A stretch of DNA of 64,000 nt from Morchella semilibera. Taxonomy: Eukaryota > Ascomycota > Pezizomycetes > Pezizales > Morchellaceae. Location: positions 62,001 through 126,000 of the forward strand of contig WBVU01000016.1 of the NCBI GenBank assembly GCA_009192285.1. The letters are read 5' to 3'. Both the position numbers and the translations under genes were made by a program. The notes beneath the pieces were generated by a model, which had not been told where the DNA came from, did not search any database, and worked only from the letters and a program-made list of their open reading frames with translations. Numbering within the stretch: the first letter of the stretch is position 1; each line of letters starts with the position of its first letter. Of the stretch, positions 10,361-21,306 are shown one piece after another.

Positions 10361-11842
10361 ATGGACACCGTCTATCCCAGTGCCAGTAGCAGCAGCGAAG
10401 CAAACACTGACATGCCGCCAATCCAAGCTGGGTCGCTGTCCACCGTGACAAAGCTTGCCGACAACCCACCGCTGTACGTAAACCCAACGGCGCCGGTGAT
10501 GCCCTCGCTTGTGCTCTACATTGTGAGGGTCCCGGGAAGCAAAGGTTAGCTTTTCTGGTTTGTGATTGGGGAGAGGGGGGGGGGGGTTGTCTCGGTGGTG
10601 CCACAATAGATTATACTAACAGGCCTTACTCTCCAGACCTCTTCATCACAACGCTGCACCCCCTCTCCTCTACAGTGACGGCGGAAGACATCAACGCCTG
10701 CATCTACTACATTCACATCCACCCAAGTAGCACAGACCCCGCCACCGCCACACCATCCACCCACCACCTCTCCCCGCGCCCCACCCACCACCGGCGATGG
10801 TCCTCGCAGAGCCTGCGCTCGTCGCGCTGGCACAAGCCCGTCGGCACGCTACCGACAATGACCATTGTGCGCCGCGACCCCGCCAGCGGGGCGCAGTGGA
10901 ACGTGGCCCGCGTCAGCCAGCTGCCGCCGGGGAGCGAGGACGGCAATGACCGCATCATGCTCGAGGTCACGGCCGAGGGCTACGAAAAGTTCCTCCCGCC
11001 CCCGAAACCGCCGTTTCACCCGCCGCCGCCGGCGCGCGGGGTCTCTGTCACCGGCGGCCCGGACCTGGCGTGGCAGGACTTTGCGTATAGGACTGAGGCG
11101 GAGGAGCGGGAGGCGTGGGAGGTGAGGCGCCGCGAGCTGGTGAGGAAGGAGAGCTCGCAGTTTGGTATGGACGATTGGATCATTGATGATAATGATGGTG
11201 GCCGGCCGCTCGAGGAGGTGGATAGGGTGTTTAGGCGGGTCATGGCCCTGGAGGGCGCCGGATTCTGGAAGAGGGTCAAGGGCATGGGCCACCATCGGAA
11301 GGGTAGGAGCCATGATGGAAATGGGAGCAGTGGGGGTGATGAGAAGAAGAAGGAGAAGGTGAAGAAGAGGGGGTATGTGTTCCAGGCGCTTTGGGGTGCA
11401 GGCGCGGATGGAGGCACCGGTAGATGTGGGTTTAAGGATGAAGCTGGTGGAAGGTTCTTGAAGGTCAGCATTTCTTTTTCCATCCTGGAAACTTGATAGC
11501 ACATTGACCAACTCACATAATCTATAGTGCAAATACTACCCACCAGATATCAACTCAGCCCCCCAGCGCTCATCTCTCCTCTCAGTCATCGAATTCAAAC
11601 CCCCGTCCGCAATCGCCATGTCCTCATCCTCCTCTAGTCGTCATAGAACCCCAAGTCCCTCGACGGACATCAACTCCGCTGCCCCAGAGACAATCACATC
11701 CACAAAATCGAACCTGGGCATGCTGGTGCTGCACAGCGATGGGCAGTACATGATGGACCTCCTGGTCTCTGCGAATATGGCCGTGTTCTGGAGGCGGTGG
11801 GAGAGCTGGGCCGCTGAGAGGAATGCGTTGGGTGGGATATAG
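10361..11842 (+). CDS. Uncharacterised fungal protein, 441 aa, three exons
   Basis: Exons 10361-10544, 10637-11463 and 11528-11842 join in frame through introns of 92 and 64 nt (donors GTTAGC and GTCAGC, acceptors CCAG and ATAG), giving 441 aa. The N-terminal part has a compact segment (YVNPTAPVMPSLVLYIVRVP joined to KDLFITTLHPL). A Pro/His-rich low-complexity stretch follows, then a charged region with DDWIIDDNDGG and GFWKRVKGMGHHRKGRS. The C-terminal exon contains CKYYPPDINSAPQRSSLLSV and ends in a Trp-rich segment (MAVFWRRWESWAAERN). No signal peptide or transmembrane helix is seen. The coherent splicing and the non-random, motif-like ends argue that the gene is real. I do not recognise the family and assign no function. 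The first intron contains a long G run. Confidence 0.75.
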
Positions 11843-14800
11843 GCTGAGGGAATAATGGTTGGTGGGTAGGCCTTCTTTTTTATTTCTATTTTTAATTTGT
11901 TTTTGGTTCTCGGTTTTTCGTGGGCACGTGAGATACCTAGATGGATAGCAATAATCGCTCCTCTGTTTTATTGTAGTTCTCTTTGTTTTAAAAGTCATGA
12001 TACATAGAGTGTGAAACTTATGTTTGGTCCCAAAATGCAAAGTATGTACCTACACACCCCCATACGCGTCCCTTGTCAACTGTTTTGAATGTACTTGAAA
12101 TATCGCCAACGGCTGCTGTTCCACCATGCCATTAGTCACAGTTACTGGGGGGAGGGGGGGGGCCATTGGTTTCCACAAACATCACGTACCGGGTAGAACC
12201 GTTCCACAGGTGGTATTTGTGGGGATATCATGTGGGTCATCTTGTGTCTCGAGCCTTGTATGTAGCCCTGACAAGACAGCCTCGACTGCACATTTCGTTT
12301 CGTTTCATTTCGTGGTCGTGAGTATATGGTCCGAATGTTGCATCCAGGCCATGGTACCATGCCCGCCTGACGGCATGGTACGTACCCGGGATCTTGGTAA
12401 TTGGGTAGAGCACGTCCGATATGTACCCCTTTTGTAATCAACCAATTAACATCAAGCCAGCTAGGAGAATGAATATTCACCCCCCAACCCCCACTTTACT
12501 CTATGAGTCCCCCCCCGGGGGGGGGGGGTTGCTTTAGGCTTCATTGCTGACGTCGCTCAGATAACAGTCTTTTAGGCCGGCCGCTTGTCAGCCTCAGAGA
12601 TGAGTCTTTTTGGTTAACAGAGATGGACACTTTGCTCGGTTGTTGGGACCAATCAGTATGCTGCTTGAGATGTAAACCCGTTCCTTGTTTCTCGGGAGGG
12701 ATTGGCTGTAGTAGTAGCAGTAGACTGTAAAGCAACGGGTTCTAGACGCCAACTAACTACATCTAGGTTCCTAGGCCTACATGTACTTATTCTACTTGCG
12801 CTATAGAGGATCACATGAAGACGCGGCTGGACGACGTAATCATGGATTATCACTCGGTACTCAGTATGCAATCCGCTTGGTTCGCAATGCATGCAACCGC
12901 CCCCCCACCCTGAAATCCAGGCTGTCCTGCTGTTCCTCGAAATCTATTTATGTATCCTATGTATGCCCCATTGCCAGCTCAACGTATGTACCCAATCCGT
13001 GCTAGTGGCTCGCGCGCACGGACCACTGATTCCACTCTATTGGTAGCTATATTGGCTTGGCTACACGCTGAATGGTGAAGCAATGTGGCTGATTGTATAA
13101 TACCTACCAATGGCTACAGTTTGTTTCTTCTGCTCTGGCCATTGGCTCATGTACCCGCCCGAGCTGCTGGTACCCCAGCTTTATCATCATGTAGTGGGTT
13201 ATTCAGGGGCGGTTTCGCAATTGATCATCTTTGGGTAGGTGGCTCGTTGGAAAGAACACTGCGCTTTTTTTCTCTTCTTCTCCGGGCTTCTTTCACTAGT
13301 TAGCTGGCTAGCTATGGCTGAGTAACATAGCAGCTTGTAATTGTGGCGACTACGCAATTTGGTTTTTTCTTAATTGATTGGAATAGAAGTGTGGGTAGAG
13401 TCACAGAGGCACGTACGTCTCTCTCTTTCCTTTACAGAGCAGATGAGTACATGTAGGTAGCCATGAGTCAGTTGGAAGGAGAACGGTCTTGAGACTGGGC
13501 CTGAGAGGACCGTGTGAGCGGTACAGAACAATGAAAGCACAGCGAGCAATGTATAGCTGAAACGGTGTGGCGTTGTCACTTCCCACTTTGATCGGCTCTA
13601 TGCCAGCTGTCGGTGTAGTTGGTAGTTGTTCTTAATGATTCCAGAAGCTGTACGTCTGCTGATGCTTTCTCGGTCTCAAACGCCCGTGGATGTGGCTAGA
13701 TGTTGGGTTCTCTGCCCTGGCCTCTAACCGTGGGTGAAACCTGGTACTCGTTATGCTAGGCTGAGAGATAGGGTAGGGCGAATAGATGTTTGGAGCTTGT
13801 CATTACGGGACACTAGCGTAGTTGAGAGGCATATGTAGAATTTTAGGCCTCATTCGTGCCTCTGGTGGGGCGTTCTAGATAGAAAGGATTCCCAGGTGAC
13901 TAGCTTGACACATTATGCGGGGTCCGAAATTAGGGTTTCTACCCTCGTTTTGGATTGTCTCTTGCCCCAGAGATCTACTGGATATGGGCATTAGCTCTGC
14001 GCCCCTCGGCCTGTGAAGAAATGAAGAAGATAGACAAGGCTTAGGCTTTTGGAAGCATGTATGTCGTCGAGCGAATCTTAAGAACAGTGGATGCTGAAGC
14101 TAAATGCTTATGGCCGGGGTTGAGGCCGGGGTTGAAAAACCCCAGCAGGGGGTTTTTTGGGGGGTGATCCGCTCGGTATTTAATTGAAGTTAAATGTTGG
14201 GGGTACATACCAGGTACGTGTTACCCTGAAGTTTAGGCCTTAAAGTGTGGGTACGAGTGTGGGTATGTAGTTGTACATGTATACATGTGTTGAGGGATCT
14301 GGCGACCACCGTAGAATATCAGGAACATCACCTGCCAAGCGAGACCTAATCTGCGGATGAGCTTTCCCGATCGACTTGCTGTGCGATGTCATCTCACGCA
14401 TTCCATTCCTGCGGGACCCGTCTGTTGCAACTCGAATATAATACTCGGTGAAGTATAGTAATGATCACCAGTTATAATTATATGTAGTATTAGCCTTAAC
14501 TCATTTGAATATTTACTACTGTAATAGCTAGTAAATATAAATATAGTAGTGCTATTGGGAATTATTTGCCCTGCGGTGGAAGGAGGGGGGGGGGGGTGTA
14601 CATACAGGGGTCTGTATCGTATGTTTTAGATATGTGCCTGTGTCGTGCAACCACACCGTAGTTGTGGCACTGCCTCTAATACATAGTAATGGGCTTTCGT
14701 CATCAAGGTATCGAGCTGGCAGATAAAAGTCCCCACAAGCTTCCCCCATTTTTATCAGAAGGCACGGCTCTGTCGCCTTTTGCAAGAGAGAAAAAAAACT

Positions 14801-15179
14801 TGAATATACACGCGGTTCATAATTCATTGTCACGCGCGAAGCAACGCAACAGGAACATCTGTCTCCCCCGAATCCCTGTTCTGCGTCACAGCTGAGGGGT
14901 TCCTTTAAGTAGCAACAATATTTTCCGTCGCTCATCTCATCACCTCCAAAAGTCTTCGTTACTGAGAACCTCATGGTATGTGATATCGGCTCCATCCGTG
15001 GTCGGGCTGCTGCACAATTACCACGATACTGATATCTGCCTAGTCATTAAATTCTATCGGGGTCAAGGTTATAGTGAGTGGGAAGGAGCCCACCGTGGAG
15101 TATGTGGACACCCTGGCAGCTTCATATCGGAGCTTATCCGTACCCTGCGCTTGATGCAATGTGCCATTTACTGACCTAG
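11843..15179. other. Intergenic region, no gene seen
   Basis: Small frames on both strands show no motif or consistent splicing. Notable items are a C8G12 tract at 12509-12528, a poly-G run near 14587 and TACATGTA sites near 12779, 13450 and 14274. The right end should contain the promoter and the missing first exon of the NLR gene. Confidence 0.55.
12509..12528. repeat. Homopolymer palindrome C8G12
   Basis: Eight C (12509-12516) are followed directly by twelve G (12517-12528), a self-complementary GC block. It may be a true structural element or a sequencing artefact at a hard-to-read site. Confidence 0.7.
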
Positions 15180-18100
15180 GCGGGATAAGCATAATTGCTG
15201 TTCACGGCCTTCACGGAGACGCTTACAGAACATGGACGGCCAAACCGGAAAAACCTGGAGGGGAGGAGGTGATGTGGCTACGAGATCTTCTTCCCGCAGA
15301 GATACCTAATGCTCGGATCATCGCATACGGGTACGACTCGGATCCTGGGAGGTTTCTTGGAGGCGCCAGTACAAGCATGGTCCACCACCATGCACTCACT
15401 CTGGTGTCGGAGCTATATTTCTTCAGAAGAGTAAGCCTCCGTTTGGTAAAAAAGTGAACAATAACATAAATCTAACTGGAAGTTTAGCGGGAAGACGAGA
15501 GGAGAAGACCTATCATCTTTGTTTGCCACAGCTTAGGAGGGATTGTTGTCAAAAGAGTGTGTTTCCGTCCGGTTTTTGAGCAATGGAAGTGGTTACACCC
15601 AACTAACCGGTTCTGGTTTGTGGCAGGCACTTATATACTCCAACAACTGCAACCTTAGTCACAACTCTCACCTCAGGTCCATCAAGGTCTCGACCTATGG
15701 GATATTATTCTTGGGCACACCCCATATGGGTTCTGACCTTGCGAAATGGGGGAAAATGGCCGAGATGCTTTTCCGCTTAGTAACACCAAAGGCCATAGTG
15801 GACTCAAATAGCGCCCTCCTTAAAACTCTCGAGTCGAATTCCGAGACGCTGCAAAACATTACAGACAACTTTCTGGGAATCTCAAGGGACTTCAAAATGT
15901 TCTTTTGCTGGGAGGAATTGAGGACATCAATACCAGGCGTGGGGAAAGAATTGGTAAGCTACTATAGGTATTATCTCTGGGTAAATGTGGTTATTAATTA
16001 ATTCCTAGATTGTCGAATACTCTTCTGCCGCGCCTGAAGCGCTCGCAGACGCTGGCCGTGCGGCTATTCATGCAAACCATAGCGAAATGTGCAAGTTCTA
16101 CGATACTAACTCGCCAGGGTGGAACGTAGTGGCCGGGTGTCTATCTGATTTTGCTCAACAGGCACCAGCCGTCATCGAGAGAGGTTGGTATCAGGAGACT
16201 CGGCGAAATGTGCAAGAGACCCGTGATTATGTGACGAATGTCATTCAAAGTATGTCGGCCCCTGGTTTCCTAGTTGAAATAATGCTTACCTGCAAATAGA
16301 TACGGGAGAGCGGCTTTCACCAACACCCAAACCCCAGCATAACTCAAGAACATCTTCCCCGGGGAGTGCGGTAGTAGTTAGAGGCGCTGAAGGAGGTTTT
16401 ATTCAACCAGATGACATCTCAGAGTTTGGTGAGCATTACGAATCAGCAAACACTTCTCATAGTATGTGGCCCTATCAAGATTCATAAAACGAATAAATTA
16501 GTCTCATTAAGTTCCTTCTAATTGCTAACAATTAAACAAGATTTTCTCATCAAGGATACGCCATTCGTTAAACCCCTTTCACTCCAAGAGAACAAATATT
16601 TTGAAGGGGGAGATGACGAGCTAAAAATAATCCATTCGATACTTACCGACGCAAACAAGAGGGTGGTCAGTATATCCGGGGTCACTGGCGCAGGTAAAAC
16701 TCACCTCGCGCGGGAATACTTTTTTCACAGAAAGTCGGAATTTCCTGGAGGCGCATTTTGGATCGACTGCAAACACACTGGAGATACATCATCGACGGAA
16801 TCTCCGTTGGACTTGGGGTATTGCATGATAGCGGAAGAGCTTGGATTAGTAAACCAGCAGAATTTCAACCAGAACATTGACCCGAAATTAACCACCAGGT
16901 TTGAGGTAAACAATTGGTTCGACAAACACGATGGATGGCTACTCGTACTTGACGGTGCGAATGTGGAAACAAACGAAGAAGTTAACATATTATCGGAGTA
17001 TGTTCCAAAAAGCAAAGGCGGAAGCATTATTCTTACAACCCTTAACTCTTCTTTTGCTGGTGCTGCCCGCTTGGGAAGCCCGGAAAGATTAGAACTTGGA
17101 CGGATTACGGAAGATGAGGCAATTAGAATGGTTGTGCATTACGGGCAGATAAGCTCGCCGATAGGAGCCGAAATTGAGGCAGCAAAAAAATTGGTAAAGC
17201 ATTTGGAATACAATCCGTTGGCAATTCAATCAGCAGGAAGCTATATCAAGGGGAAAAGGGTGTCAATATCCGACTACTTGAAGAAATATGAAAAACGCCC
17301 ATTTGTCGAACGAGAGTTTTTAGAGCCCTTCCACATCATATTTGACCGCTTGGATGTCCGCTATGAGGAGGCCCGTAATCTGCTACGCCTCATCGCGTTT
17401 CTTCACAGAGAAATACCCGTTCAAATGCTGGAATTCGGTATAAAAAATATACCAACACACATCAAGCTTCGCGCAAAAGATGCCGGTAGGAGGGATTTGA
17501 ATAACACAATTGGACAACTTTTGGCATATTCGATGGTCGATAGAATTGGAAAACAGTCTGACGATGTTCAAATCGATACCCTGGTAATTCACAGCGTCAT
17601 CCAGGAGGTGTGCATTTCCCGATTGCGCAGAACACCTGGTGAATTGAAGATGTGGCTTGAGTTGGCGATTGGAATGTATTGCAAATCCTTCGATACAATG
17701 GAGTTACGGCAGAACCATACGAGATTTTTAGCATCGGATTATCGACGATACGAACTTCATGGGGTGAGGCTTCTGGAGCACGCGAACAAGCACAAACTTG
17801 CAACGGTGGAGCTAGAGAGAGTTTTGGAAAAGCTCAGAGAAGCAATCAATGGTGATGACCAAGTGGAAGGACCCAGAATTTCCATGTTCACCAGCGGGAG
17901 CGGTTCTGATAGCGCACCCGAAACCCCATCTGCATCACCAGAAAGCTCGAGGCAGCCAACCTGGGACGATAAGCCCGGAACGAACAGGCCAAAAGGGACC
18001 AGACAGGCCGGCCCTTTTGACATGGTTCAAGATCATTTGAACCAGAGGGAACATTGGAATCTTCTTGCAGAATATGACGGCCCCTACGATTCTGATGTCG

Positions 18101-19497
18101 AATTTCAGCCACCAAGACGTCCGAATCGGCGAACACACCTCCCAAGACCCAGGGCAGGCGAAAAGCCTTACACTTTTCGCTACGAGCCCCCGGGGGTACC
18201 AATAAATGGGCAAGTGCGTATACCGATGTATTCTAGACCACTAGATTCACACCTGGTCACTGAAAATGCGTCCCCTCAACACAACTCTAGACGCATCGGT
18301 GACCAATTACCAGTTACTAGTACCGAGCCGGGTGTAGCCCCTATTTCTAGCCGTGCTTTATTAAGGTCGCTTCTAAGAACGCCGACAGGGTTTTCTTCCC
18401 AATCGCAAATTAGCTGGCCATGGAATCGCGGTCATTCCCCTCCTCAAAGTGCATCCCCTTCAACACCTGTGCAAGCGCCCCAAGAAAGCTCAACATTTCC
18501 TATGCCCAGCGGGGCCCAAACTCCAGCTAGAGGAAGATCCCCAGTTAGAAGTGCCTGGGAGTCGCTTCCTAATATTCAATTACCCGCGAACCAGATGCCG
18601 CATTCTCATGACGTAGAAGGTCTTCGTTCATCTATACACGACGACGATTCTCTACATGCTGATCCCCAAGAACTTCCTTTTAGTGGGAGTGGTGGTGGAC
18701 CTTCAAATTATACACCCCCGCGAATTAAAACCCCTATTGATTATCAGGGCAAAGGAGGCATCCTCGACATGCCATATGAACCTTCACATACTGAAGCTGT
18801 CAGCCAATCAAGGTCATCCTCGCGCGGGTTCTCGCCAAGCAGTGACCCATCAAGCTCTCCAAATGCGAGAAGTCATGCTATTGTTCCGAGATACGATAGA
18901 CCGCCTTCAGCCGCGTGGTCGGAGCCTATACTAGAACACGAAGGTGATTTCTCTCCACAGCCTTCACCTTATGGTTCTGTAAACATGATAAGAACGCGGT
19001 CCTCGACGGCAGCAACGAATGGGGGGAGGTCGCCTCGTATTGCCCAGTTACAAGGTCTGGTCTCCAGAGCTAGTTCGCAGGCATTGGGCCACCAACGATC
19101 TGTTAGTGGCGGGGGACGGCCTTTACAAAGATCAACAGGGCACCCAGTACATAGGGCTGTCTCAGAACCATGGCAAGTTCCTTTAGCAGAGCAAAACCGA
19201 GCTTCCCATTCTCCAGGCTTAGGGATCGATGGCCTTCATATCCCGTTTGGGCTTCCAGAGGTCACTGTCGACCCACACTCGCCTGATATCTTGGCATCTG
19301 GAATGTTCGTAGGTGGAGTGCTTAGATCGGAGGATGTGGGATTATTACATGGTCAACATTACCTAGGAGAGAGACGAAGCTCAGTGCCTGAAAAAAGCGC
19401 CGAAATAGGATCTTCAGATATGCAGAGATCCACCAGCGAGCCAATAGCAGGGCTTGGTTCCCAGGTTAGGCGAAGGTCCCCACTCCGGGAGGAATGA
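15180..19497 (+). CDS. NLR: SesB-like hydrolase + NB-ARC, disordered C-term (5' incomplete)
   Basis: This is a putative intracellular STAND/NOD-like receptor of at least 1334 aa. Exons are 15180-15430, 15488-15556, 15627-15953, 16009-16249, 16300-16461 and 16541-19497. The N-terminal part is an alpha/beta hydrolase: IIAVHGLHGDAYRTW, the nucleophile elbow VCHSLGGIVVKRAL across a splice junction, then GILFLGTPHMGSDLAKW. This is the SesB/PGAP1-like layout used as an effector domain in fungal NLRs. The NB-ARC part has a P-loop GVTGAGKTHLA (near residue 397), Walker B WLLVLDGAN (near 482), GGSIILTTLNSS and LEYNPLAIQSAGSYI. From about residue 800 to the end the protein is Ser/Pro/Arg-rich and repeat-free, where ankyrin, WD or TPR repeats are usual. 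The first exon is not found: the open frame begins with a GTG at 15161, and an acceptor CTAG ends at 15179. Function in non-self recognition or cell death is inferred from the family. Confidence 0.82.
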
Positions 19498-20541
19498 TGA
19501 GTGATAGAGGTTGGGGGTGATGCTGCGTAAATTGCTGGCATTTTGTATGTGGTGTGGATTGTTTAATTTGCTTGTTTTTCTTTTTATTTCATTTTTATCT
19601 TTTCGCTTTCTAAATGTTAGTTGTTTCGTGGAGTTGGCCAATTAGGTGGATATGGCAATTTATATTAGGTGGGTTACAGTTTATGGAGTTTATTTTTCTA
19701 TTGTTATATTCATATCCTGGAGTTGGAGTTGGAGGTGGCTTGATGTATAAATAAATCAATAAATGAGTTGAAGTTGGCTTTCGAGTGATGGCTTGTGACG
19801 CAAGCAAAACGTAGATACCCCTACGCTTGAAGGTTGATCAATTGAGCCTTTTAGTTCTCATAGTGACTTGTGGATTAAAATTATTAATAGAGCGTTTTGG
19901 CAACCAACTTCTGAGTCTAAATTTTAGTTCTTGGCGACCGGTTTTTGGTGTGGATAGCCCGCCAAGAGCTCGAAAAAATTTGGGGTGTTGCCAAAACGCT
20001 CTATTAAATATACACGTATCTATAACTACTAGGAACCCGCACCTCCACCTCCGCAGGCGTAGGCTAGACTGCTTAAATAACCGAAACAGGGCCTTCTCGA
20101 GGAAATTGGCTTCTGAACATAAAAGCTGGCCGAGCGGGTACAGACACCAATTGGGAGGCCGGGTCAAACAAATACTGGATGGCACCTTGGTCAATTGGAG
20201 ATCTCAGATCTCCCTGTCGCTCTAAGCCGGGATTAGCACCTTTGCAATTTTCCCTCTTGATTCGGCAAATCATACAGTATGCCAGTGCTTCACATATGCG
20301 CATCCATATGCCACACCTGCTGGTAAAAGATGCATTGAGTAAACCGTCAGACGTCGATTCGCTCTACGCGGATATGCGTCGGTTCATGGACCACTAGTAA
20401 TGGCTGTTACACCCAAAATCGTTTGTGGCCGCTGAATAGAGAATTCTGCAATTACTGAATTGATAGTGGAGATCATAGCTACATGAAACCGTTTTCATAC
20501 ATCCCCAATAGCCACACATCTGCTATACCAGGCTTAATAAA
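19498..20541. other. Tail-to-tail intergenic region
   Basis: This lies between the 3' ends of the NLR and GST genes. It holds the second MITE copy and AT-rich 3'-UTR-like DNA; the small open frames here look fortuitous. Confidence 0.6.
19890..20001 (+). mobile_element. MITE copy 2 (112 bp), TA target duplication
   Basis: It begins GAGCGTTTTGGCAACCAAC and ends GTTGCCAAAACGCTC, with flanking TA at 19888-19889 and 20002-20003. It has the same orientation as the copy at 888-1017 and matches it closely, except for a shorter right-hand inner segment (about 18 bp fewer). Confidence 0.88.
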
Positions 20542-21306
20542 TCAATCCTCATGACTCTTTCTAACCGCCTCCAGAACCCCCTCATATTCTGGAAACCACC
20601 TCCTTGTCAACTCTGCTGTATACCTTTTCAGCCTCTCGCTCCCAAACACCAGTTTCAAAAACTCCGGATTTCCTGGTTGTCCGATCGCATTCTGAAGAAA
20701 CCCGCAAATAATCATATCAATCAACGTCGGCTCACTTCCATGAAAGAATTCTACTCCCTCTAATCTCGCCTCGAGACCTTCAACCCACTCCCGTACCAGC
20801 CTCTCTCTCTCCACATCGGTATGCCGACCAACCCCGTGTCCCCACATCGCATTGGTGATATTACGCCTGAGGTAGAACCCAAGTAGCCATTGCACTGGCC
20901 ACGGGCCTGGGAGGATAGATCGAGACGCGTAGAAGTTGTTGGGTATGCACCACCGCTGGTATACAATAGCCGGGTACAGCAGCTCCTCTGTCCATGTTTG
21001 CCATGCTCTTGAGTCTGCACGTTGTGCAGCGGTGAGCCGGCTGTCGGGATCCGGGGTCACTCCCTGCTCGATGAGTTCCCTGATAATAAAGTGGGAGTCG
21101 GCAATAGTGTCTGTTTTCTTGTCATCTTTGAAGATCTCAATGTATGGGAGCTTCCCCTTGGGCGCGGATGTGGCCTGCACATGGTGGACCGTATAGTTTG
21201 TGAAACCGGTTGCGCGGAGGAAGGTTTCGAGTTTTTGACAGTATCCCGAGGGACTTGGCGCGTTTGCGGGTTGAGGAAAGCCATAAAAGTTGATTTTGGT
21301 GGTCAT
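20542..21306 (-). CDS. GST-fold protein, metaxin/FAXC-like
   Basis: This single-exon 254-aa protein has an N-terminal thioredoxin-like half: KINFYGFPQPANAPSPSGYC, KLETFLRATGF, then KGKLPYIEIF with the cis-Pro of the GST fold, and TIADSHFIIRELIEQG. An all-helical C-terminal half follows, including AWQTWTEELLYPAIVYQRW and GSEPTLIDMIICGFLQNAIG. The family is that of failed-axon-connections and metaxin-like GSTs, many of which lack known transferase activity and some of which sit on mitochondria. The sequence shows no transmembrane anchor, so a soluble protein is likely. The ATG at 21306 fits because the first beta strand follows immediately. The substrate is unknown. The gene converges on the NLR but shares no obvious function with it. 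Confidence 0.8.
   Translation of the reverse strand: MTTKINFYGFPQPANAPSPSGYCQKLETFLRATGFTNYTVHHVQATSAPKGKLPYIEIFKDDKKTDTIADSHFIIRELIEQGVTPDPDSRLTAAQRADSRAWQTWTEELLYPAIVYQRWCIPNNFYASRSILPGPWPVQWLLGFYLRRNITNAMWGHGVGRHTDVERERLVREWVEGLEARLEGVEFFHGSEPTLIDMIICGFLQNAIGQPGNPEFLKLVFGSERLKRYTAELTRRWFPEYEGVLEAVRKSHED

Noticed and set aside
10849-11532. 227-aa ORF on the minus strand
   Set aside because: It is antisense to the spliced 441-aa gene, which has coherent introns and phases; the antisense frame has none.
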